Assembly: GCA_018417955.1 (NCBI GenBank) | Contig: JACTVC010000006.1 | Location: 620,001 to 684,000 of the forward strand | Source: Laccaria trichodermophora | Taxonomy: Eukaryota > Basidiomycota > Agaricomycetes > Agaricales > Hydnangiaceae | Length of the DNA stretch: 64,000 nucleotides | Reading direction: 5' to 3' | Shown here: positions 56,840-64,000 of the stretch, in pieces | Position numbering within the stretch: position 1 is the first letter of the stretch | Layout: every line of letters begins with the position of its first letter | The notes under the pieces: model-generated | What the model saw: the letters and a program-made list of their open reading frames with translations, nothing else | Told to the model about the DNA's origin: nothing | Database searches by the model: none | Program-made: the position numbers and the translations under genes

Positions 56840-57079
56840 GGATTCTTGCACAGTCCCAGGACTGAGTATTGGCTGATGTACCAGCCAATTTTTTCAGTCC
56901 TGTGGGGGTCCATTCCTGAGGACTGAAGACAGTCCTGAGGATTTTCAGACAGGACTAGTCCCAGGATTGATGCATGTGATGAGTCACATGACCCACAAAC
57001 ATGTGCTTGGAATGCATCACGTGATGTGATGCATCCCGTGCAGATGTTTGTTGATGATGGTTTTCATATGTGACACGTC

Positions 57080-57840
57080 ACGTCACCTCTCTCTTTCATC
57101 ACCACCACCTCTCTCTTTCATCACCACCCACCACCACTCGCCCACGACGACGACGACGACGGCCACAACAGACAACGACGACGACAACCACGACATCGAC
57201 AACGACAACGGTGGTGGTGCCCCACAAACGGCGCCACCACCAAACGGATGACGTGGCACACCCATCTGGGTGTGCCGCGTCGACGGTGATTTTCTCGACG
57301 ACGAACGCCCACGACCCCACGACGAGGGACGACAACCCCACCACCACGACACACCACGACGGCCCACCCACCGACGCTGACTGCGACGGCGAAGAACGGA
57401 AACGGCGGTGGCGCCCAACAAACGGCGCCACCACCAAACCGCTGACGTGGCATGCCCATCCGGGTATGCCACGTCGACGGCGACTTTTTCGACAACGAAC
57501 GGGACCCCGCGACGAGCCACCACAACCACACCAGCACCCCTTCCGCCACCACCCACGAACGACGAGCGCCCACGGACAACGACAACAACCCCACCCACGG
57601 AAAACGACAACCCCGTACCCGCGAACGACGAGCGCCCACGGACAACGACCACCCATGAGCGCCCACGGATGACAACGAGCCCCCCATGTACGACGATGCC
57701 CACGCATGGACGACGACCCCCCACGCACGAACGACGAGCGCCCGCGGACAACGCGCACCCACAGACAGACACGACCCCCCCACCACTGCCGACGAACGGC
57801 GAACGAGGCCGCCACCGACGAGCGGCAATGAGTGCCCACC
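57080..57840. repeat. GC-rich tandem block, open in most frames
   Basis: The block is built from CGACGA/CCACCA words with few stop-forming triplets, so several frames on both strands stay open for 600-750 bases. A unit of about 28 bases beginning CGAACGACGAGCGCCCACGG recurs four times at 57555-57760. Two diverged 110-base repeats (57212-57320 and 57408-57520) each contain a hairpin: GACGTGGCACACCCA with its near-inverse at 57250-57281, and GACGTGGCATGCCC with its near-inverse at 57444-57475. Confidence 0.75.
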
Positions 57841-57849
57841 CCCAGTATG

Positions 57850-58140
57850 TCCCCCCTCCCTTTCTATCCTTCCTTCCTGTCTATCCTCCCTCCCTGTCTG
57901 TCCTCCCTCCCTGTCTGTCCTCCCTCCCTGTCTGTCCCCCCTCTCTGTCTGTCCTCCCTCCCTGTTTGTCCCCCCTCCCTGTCTGTCCTCTTTCCCTATC
58001 TATCCTCCCTCCCTGTCTGTCACCATTTCTGTCTGTCTGTCCCCCATTTCTCTCTATCTCCCTTCCTCTCTGTTCTCCCTTTCCTGTCCTCCTTTCTACC
58101 CTGTCTGTACCCCCCTTCCTGTCTGTCCCTCCTTCCCCCC
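57850..58140. repeat. Pyrimidine minisatellite
   Basis: The stretch is a degenerate array of CCTCCCTGTCTGTC-type units of about 17-18 bases, at least ten copies, becoming more diverged to the right. The plus strand is almost pure pyrimidine. Confidence 0.85.
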
Positions 58141-58563
58141 TCCCTGTAATATACTTGTAAAGTAATTTTGATGTTATTTAAAATATAATTAAATTCTACT
58201 ATGTATTGATATCTGAATGTGTTAAGGAGGGAAATAGAGTTAAGTTCATTAAGGAAGTTAGAGGAAGTGTTTAAAGATGTCACAGATGGTTAAATGTCAT
58301 GTAGTCCTCAGGAATCCTGAGGACTTGACAGAATTTTTCTCCTAAAACTCAAATTTGCCAAAATTATGGTGTAGTCCTGCAGGAATCCTCAGGAATCCTC
58401 AGGAATCCTGAGAGTCCTGCAGGAATCAGTGGGGGACTGATAAGTACTGCTTGGGCTTGTTGTGGTTTGGTATCAGAATGGTTCAATTCATCGTGCAATA
58501 CTGGAATTTATACAGTATGAATAAATAAGTTGGTTAGCATCTTAGTTTAAACTGACTCACTTT

Positions 58564-60520
58564 TTAGCCTCAAACAAAGGCATGATGGAGAGTATTTAGC
58601 CCAGGTTGTTTTTGATTGTTTGGAACGTTTTGGTCTTACTGAACTGGTGTGCATTTCTTTGATCTCTATTTATCCAATTTCTGATCTTTGGTCAAGCTGT
58701 TTTCACTTTGCATGGATAATGCATCAAACTGTGATTCCTTAGCAAGGGTACTTCCTAAGAAAATACCAACATTCTGGGGAGAAGATGCTCGGCTTCGCTG
58801 TCTGGCTCACATTGTAAATTTGATTGCTAAGGTGATGCTATATATATTTCTCAATATTTTATTAACTCAGCCTCATTTCATTCACAGATATTTATATCCT
58901 TCTTTTTCAAAAAACCAAAGCGAAAGAAGAGTGTCAAAGTTACTGCAGGTACAAAGAATGTGGGTGCAGGATTTCGTCGAGCGGGAGAGGTTGAGGATTT
59001 TAGTGAAGGAGAGGAAATTGTTCTTGAACAGGGTGATGATTCAGAGGATGAGGAGGAGATTGCAGTCATTGAAGAGGCAGATGTTGAGGAAGATGAAGCA
59101 GAGAATGATGAGGGGCAAACGGTACACAATGAAAAGGTGGCAAAGACATTGAGAGAGAAGGCAATTCAGCAAATGGCAGCCAATGGGATTATCATTGACT
59201 CAGGAGAAGAAAAAGTAGCTCTTCAGATTTTTCCAAAGGTGAGTTTCATTCCCACCTCCTATGCAGTTTTTAATTTCATGCAGGTTGCTGGCCTTGCTCG
59301 CCGTGTTCATGACAATGCTGTTCTGAAAGAGAAGTTTGAGAGGTTGGTTTCCGCAGATGAAGAGTTACATGGCCAGCGAAGGGCACTCACCTGACAGGTT
59401 CCAACTCGGTGGAATTACGATCTTGAATGCTTGGATGCTCATTTCTATTTCCGTGACATTATTGAGCAACTTACAGCTGTATCATTGAATGGACTACAAG
59501 CATATCGTTTAACAGAAGAACAATGGGAAATTGCTTCTGATGTGCAAGAGGTTCTCCTGGTATGTTTTATTTAGTATTCAAGATTGAAATCTAAATATTC
59601 CACTTTACCAGCTTTTTAGTGACATTACAAAAATCTTCTCAGTTGCAGAAACACCACTTGTTGTGGATGTTCTTCCGACTCTAGAAACCTTACGTGAAGG
59701 GCTGATTGCTGCAAGAGATGATCAGGAGAACAACCCTGCCAATGTTGTTCGGGTTGCTTGTCATGCTGCAGTTCTTCTTGTTGATAAGTATTCTGCCTTT
59801 TCTGGAGCCTGTGATATTTATATAGTCACCATTGGTAAGAATCCAGCTTAATTTCTACATTTATTTCTTATATATTCACCAGTGATGTGTCCTGATCACA
59901 AACTCAAATGGTTTCAAGACCATGGTCGTGACCTCCAACAAATCAAGTCTATAAAGAGTATAGTATGTGATTACTGGGACAGTGTATATGCAGGTGAAGA
60001 GGAGAATGAGCTGAGAGAGGAGGAAAACAAGGTAATTGGTAAAAATATTTTTGAAATCCTGTTATTCAATTGAATTTTTAGCCAAAGCGATCATGATATG
60101 CACCAAAAGAAAATCAGTTTGTCAAGGACCACATTCAAACTTACCTTGATGAACCCAGGGTAGCAACAGAAACAATCAAGGAAATGGGAGGTTATATGAT
60201 GTACTGGCACAATGCATCACAGTTCCGACCACGACTCTCACGAATGGGTTCTGATTTCTGCTCAGCCCCAGGTAAGCACCATTATTCACACTTATTTTCC
60301 TTTATTTTCAACATTTGTTGCAGCTACTTCTGTGGATACAGAGCGAGCATTCTCCACTGGTCGCTGTCAGATCAATTTCACCCAGCACAATATCAACTCT
60401 CAAACATTCAAAGCAGAAATGGCACTTGGATCCTGGATTAAATCCCCCCTCTACCCAGGCTTCAATAAAGTTACACAAATGATTGAAAAAAAGATGGACA
60501 ATGATTTCTTTTCCTCTTGA
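58564..60520 (+). pseudogene. hAT transposase, internal stops
   Basis: Several exons encode a hAT-family transposase lacking its N-terminus. HDGEYLAQVVFDCLERFGL is followed by MDNASNCDSLA (catalytic Asp region) and RCLAHIVNLIAK (conserved Cys/His of the RNase H-like fold). An acidic insertion follows (about 58960-59120), then VPTRWNYDLECL, a long helical region, and the C-terminal hATC dimerisation domain VDTERAFSTGRC...GSWIKSPLYPG. In-frame TGA codons occur at about 59392 (before QVPTRW) and after KPKRS near 60091. The hATC domain remains intact. It is a dead autonomous-type copy. Confidence 0.82.
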
Positions 60521-60534
60521 ATAGCTTTTTGTAA

Positions 60535-60860
60535 CACTTTATGTCACCAAAATTATTCTTTCAATGCCTCTACCTAAATATCAAGTTTCAGAGTGGCCAA
60601 GGCATGCTAATACACACCCCAAAACACACTCTGTGATCAAGGCTCAGTCACAGCAGCATTATATGAGGGGAAAGATGTCAAATTATGATATATGGATAAC
60701 TTTAGTTTTAATGTACTCAATTTAGATAATATATGAATGAATTTTGTTTGAATATGAATTCTTCTGAATTTTCGCTTCATAATGCAATTTTTTTTGTAAA
60801 GAACGGATGAGAAATGAATGAGATACACCCATTTATATAACTGAAGCTATGTCCTCAGCC
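60535..60860. other. 3' flank of the hAT transposase
   Basis: AT-rich noncoding DNA between the transposase stop and the element's subterminal repeats. No gene. Confidence 0.4.
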
Positions 60861-60974
60861 ACTCAGGCCGTTTTACCCACGGATATATCCGTACCGTGCC
60901 TTATCTGATCCGTGGGTGGGAAAATCCGTGGATTGGGTACGGTTAATACCCAGGTGTATCCATGACAGTCCCTA

Positions 60975-63958
60975 TTTCATCCCCATTAGTTGGCAGATCT
61001 CCTTCCAGAAGTCTCTGCGCCAATGCGTGTCTCTATCCGAGATAATCTGACATGGTATTCCGAACTTTGTGACCACATGCTTGAAAAACAATCTCACTGT
61101 TTCTACTTTGTTGATTTTTACCGTTGTCGGGATGAATATGGCATATTTTGTAAGTTTATCTACAATCACTAAAATATTATCGAATACATTGGACATAGGA
61201 AGTTCAGGTATAAAATCCATCATTACTACCTCAAACGGCTGAGAAGGGATGGGTATCGGTTGCAACAATCCCACTGGTGCATGCCTTCTTGGCTTCGTTT
61301 TCTGACATATGTCACAGGTGTTCACAAAATTCTTGATTTCTCTTGACATCCAAGGCCAATAATAGGTCACTCTTATCTTGTTATATGTTTTGTAATATCC
61401 GCCATGCGCAGATTCTGAGATTATGTCATGTCCTTCGGACATGATCTCGTTTCTTAGTCCTTTCGGTACACACAGTCTAGTGTTACCGCTACTATCCTTG
61501 AAGTATAAGAGTCTATGGTCAGAGTACTGGTACTGTGGATAAGGTACGCTATCGTCCTTATCTTCCCTTATCGCTTTCAGTACTGAATTAAAGTGAAGGT
61601 CCTCTTTGTACGCTTCCTTCCACCTCAATACTTCGCTTTTGTCCATTCCTACTAAAGTCGTGTACCTGCATGATGCAACTTGGAACGTCTCGATTTCTTC
61701 GGCATCTCCCACCTTCAAGTTAATAGGTACGCATACCGTAGTTTCCATGGTTTGTAGTTCTGAGGTCATGAAATTCAACACCACGGTTAGCAATTTTTCC
61801 TCAAATCTTGGTCCCAATTCCTCAAACATATTTTTGAGTGGGTCGTCTATAGGTTTCAGACTTATCGAAGTCGTATCAACACTGATAGGTCCTTCTTGGA
61901 CTGGTTGCCGTCTTCTTAGTCGGGAAACTGGATCAACATTGGAATGTACTCGTCCTGCGTGATGCACAATTTTCATGTTAGGGAAGGCCAAAAATACTAA
62001 TCCCCACGTGAGTAACCTTTGGTTTACGTTCTGAAACGTTTTGCTCCATGTTAACGCGGCATGGTCGGTTATGGCTAGGATGCTCTCACCCTCTAAGTAC
62101 AGTTGGAACTTTATAAGTCCCTCCTTCAAGGCTAACGCTTCTCTTTCTGTAGGTGAATAGTTCCTTTCAGCCGCCTGCAAAACGCGTGACCAGTAGGCGA
62201 CTACATGCTCGACATGAACTACGGTACTATCTAGATCAGTACTCCATTCACCTGTTGGAGGTATGTCTGATCCTTCTTTGTCCAAACTAATCACCAAGTT
62301 GGGTATTGGTTCCCCTTTCTTGAATGCCTTTTCTAATTTTTCGTAGACCTTAGTTCCCTTTAGATCTCCCACCTTTATTGGTTGTACTTGCTGCAGAATG
62401 GCGGCTACCACAAAGTCACAAGCATCCGAGTATATTCGGTACGGTAATCCAGGTATGGCGTGAGCTCTTACTGGGGCCTCCGTAAGAACTTGCTTGCACA
62501 AATCGTAAGCCATTTGTTCTTCCTTTCCCCATGTCCACTTATTTTCTTTCTTCAGAAGTTGAAATAGTGGGTGCGCTATCCATGCGTAAAAGGGGATGTA
62601 CAAAGAAAAATAAACCATCATTCCTAAAAAAACTTGTAGATCATGTACACTCCTGGGATTGTCAAGCTGCAGTATAGCATCCACCTTCTCCTTATGAGTG
62701 GAAAAACCTAACCTAGAGACCTTTTGGCCTAATAACATGATTGATTGATAGCCAAAGTGACATTTGGAAGGGGAAAGTGTTATTTCCGCAGAACGAATTG
62801 CTTCCTTTCTATATGTTGACAGTGATCTTCGAATGATTTGGAGAATATTACAATATCGTCGATATATACTAAGGCAAAGATCCACAGGAAGGGAGCGAGT
62901 ACCTTCTGCATTACTCGTTGAAAAACTGCCGGACCGTTTCGATACCCAAAAGGCATTCTCTTGAACTGGAATAACCCTCAGTGGCATTGGAATGCTAGTT
63001 TTTCCCAATCGTCCGGTGCGATACTGAGTTGTGTAAATCCGGCAAGAGCGTCTAGCGTCGACAGATATTGACTTCCTTCCAGGGATTGAAGAATTTCTTC
63101 CTGTCTTGGAAGGGGAAATTCGTCTGGCACTGCTTTCTCATTTAACCGTCTGAGGTCTATGACCATATGCAGCTTACTATTTCTGTAGGCGATGAAGACC
63201 GGAGCTCCCCACGGACTTCGAGATGGTTCAATGACACCTAAACTCAGCCAAGAATCCATCTGCTTGTCAATAACTTCTCGATTTGCTGGAGATGCATGAA
63301 AAGGAGGAACAGATATAGGCTTAGTATCTGGAACTAACGGGATCCTTACCTCTTCTGCATAATTCCCCAAACGACCATCTAATCCAAATACTCCCTTATG
63401 CCACATTAGTATGGATTGGATTTTCTGTGCTTGATCCTGAGAAAGACTGGTTGAAACATCCAATTCCTGTAAAAACCTTTCTTCGGGAATTACTCCTTCT
63501 GGCATCTCAGCTGTCTTTGGCCTGCCCTCAACTGGCGGTTCCGCTAACGGGTCTTCCCCTGCGTATCATAATCTCAATGGATCCAAAATCTCTTGTATCT
63601 GGCTTTTGCCTGTATGCGTCGAAGATTTGGTTGAAGTAGTCGAATCAGACTTGACAGATTGTTCTTGAATCAATGTCTGAATGAATTGCGCTCTCCTTTC
63701 AGCATCTCATTTCTGTGATTCCGAAAACTGACCTTCCTTATCCAACCATGAGGATGGATTCCTTGCTGTTCCTGATATCTGTCCTGTCAGGATGGTAATC
63801 GTCTTCTTTGAAAAGTTAGAAATGAAGATGCGACTATCGCTTCGGTCGATAAGTGTATCAGTGCAGCCGTATACATCCTCTGGATTTCCATTCGAGATGA
63901 AAGATCTTTCAACGAATAAAGTAGATGTGGGTTTATTAAAATCTACATGTACTTCCAC
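60975..63958 (-). pseudogene. Gypsy Pol polyprotein, frameshifted
   Basis: Reverse transcriptase: VIEPSRSPWGAPVFIA, DLRRLNEKAVPDEFPLP and STLDALAGFTQL lie in the frame 63505-62978. The palm signature ALVYIDDIVIFSK near 62855 is in another frame, and FGYQSIMLLGQKVS resumes in a third position (frame 63008-60972), so two frameshifts flank the active site. RNase H: YRIYSDACDFVVAAI and REALALKEGLIKFQLYL. Integrase: zinc-binding H/H/C/C (GHDIISESAHGG...CDICQKTK), core Asp residues in MMDFI and SDRDTHW; the catalytic Glu is lost to the hAT insertion. A stop also separates the linker frames at about 63707 and 63570. Confidence 0.85.
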
Positions 63959-64000
63959 TAGTTTAGACGATTCCGGAGGTATATTGACTTGATATTTTGA
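60975..64000 (-). mobile_element. Gypsy retrotransposon pol, truncated by hAT and window end
   Basis: The minus strand from the window end carries, in order, a post-protease linker (63958-63707), reverse transcriptase, RNase H and integrase of a Ty3/Gypsy element. The coding sequence stops at 60975, where the hAT element begins, inside the integrase core. The 5' LTR and gag would lie beyond 64000; the 3' part is not found left of the hAT element in this window. Confidence 0.88.

Larger units (their letters stand above)
56798..58434. mobile_element. TIR element with GC-rich core
   Basis: The termini read GTCCCCCACTGATTCCTGC on the left and its inverse on the right, followed on both sides by reiterated TTCCTGAGGA decamers (56822-56850 and 58365-58420) and by further AGTCCTSAGGA copies inside. 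The core has two hairpin-bearing repeats, a coding-like GC-rich block and a pyrimidine minisatellite. No transposase is present. I found no target duplication; left neighbour is gag, right neighbour is hAT sequence, so ends may have been altered after insertion. Confidence 0.7.
58435..60974 (+). mobile_element. Decayed hAT element, left end missing
   Basis: The right end reads GGATACACCTGGGTATTAAC inward and ends ...CATGACAGTCCCTA at 60974; TAGGGACTGTCATGG on the minus strand is a hAT-like terminus with GTACGG subterminal motifs. It is inserted into the integrase part of a Gypsy pol gene on the minus strand. The matching left terminus is absent; sequence to the left is the TIR element at 56798-58434. 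Confidence 0.7.

Noticed and set aside
57070..58160. Long overlapping frames on both strands (200-250 codons each)
   Set aside because: They arise because the CGACGA/CCACCA composition contains almost no stop triplets; five frames are open at once and the products are low-complexity.

Overview
The window looks like nuclear DNA of a mushroom-forming basidiomycete (Agaricomycetes). Nearly every conserved gene is cut by several GT-AG introns of about 45-65 bases, some exons are only 12-23 bases long, and the gene set (F-box proteins, DUF6699-like proteins, a Rua1-type zinc protein, 7-TM orphan proteins, a TET/JBP-type oxygenase remnant) is typical of that group. I saw no tRNA, rRNA or CRISPR. 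Exon structures given here were checked by phase arithmetic, not by transcripts.

Layout. 1-5148 is repeat territory: a broken 2-oxoglutarate oxygenase, then a 3-kb long-inverted-repeat element (2108-5148) holding a non-autonomous hAT element (3880-4847) that itself holds a solo LTR (4277-4675), each layer with its own target-site duplication. 6412-18261 is a gene island: histone H4, a TPR/F-box/LRR-like protein, a PLP aminotransferase with an in-frame stop, the proteasome beta subunit Pre4/PSMB4, a single-pass surface protein with two related ectodomain repeats, and a four-span membrane protein. 18545-37250 is accessory: a foldback element with a mariner-type MITE in one arm, an intact kinase gene, and a segmental duplication that has spread a DUF6699-like gene to four copies (three full-length, one broken) together with a kinase pseudogene. 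Among these lie a peroxiredoxin pseudogene with an element in its intron, a 313-residue orphan gene, and a second element with an 8-base target duplication.

37885-49095 is a second gene island: Rua1-C-type regulator, F-box protein, p24/emp24 cargo receptor, 7-TM orphan, and a Ptc7-like phosphatase with an oversized purine-biased intron. 49280-64000 is a transposon and pseudogene graveyard: subtilisin-like protease remnants between 300-base inverted repeats, a Gypsy 5' LTR plus gag, a TIR element carrying a GC-rich hairpin and minisatellite core, a decayed hAT transposase, and the pol gene of another Gypsy element interrupted by that hAT and running off the window end.

The housekeeping genes are independent and form no pathway cluster. 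The most noteworthy features are three elements that share a CAAGRGG terminus and perfect 8-base target duplications (2108-5148, 27582-28071, 30276-31031), the co-duplicated kinase/DUF6699 unit, and the aminotransferase nonsense codon that sits inside a possible 54-base new intron.
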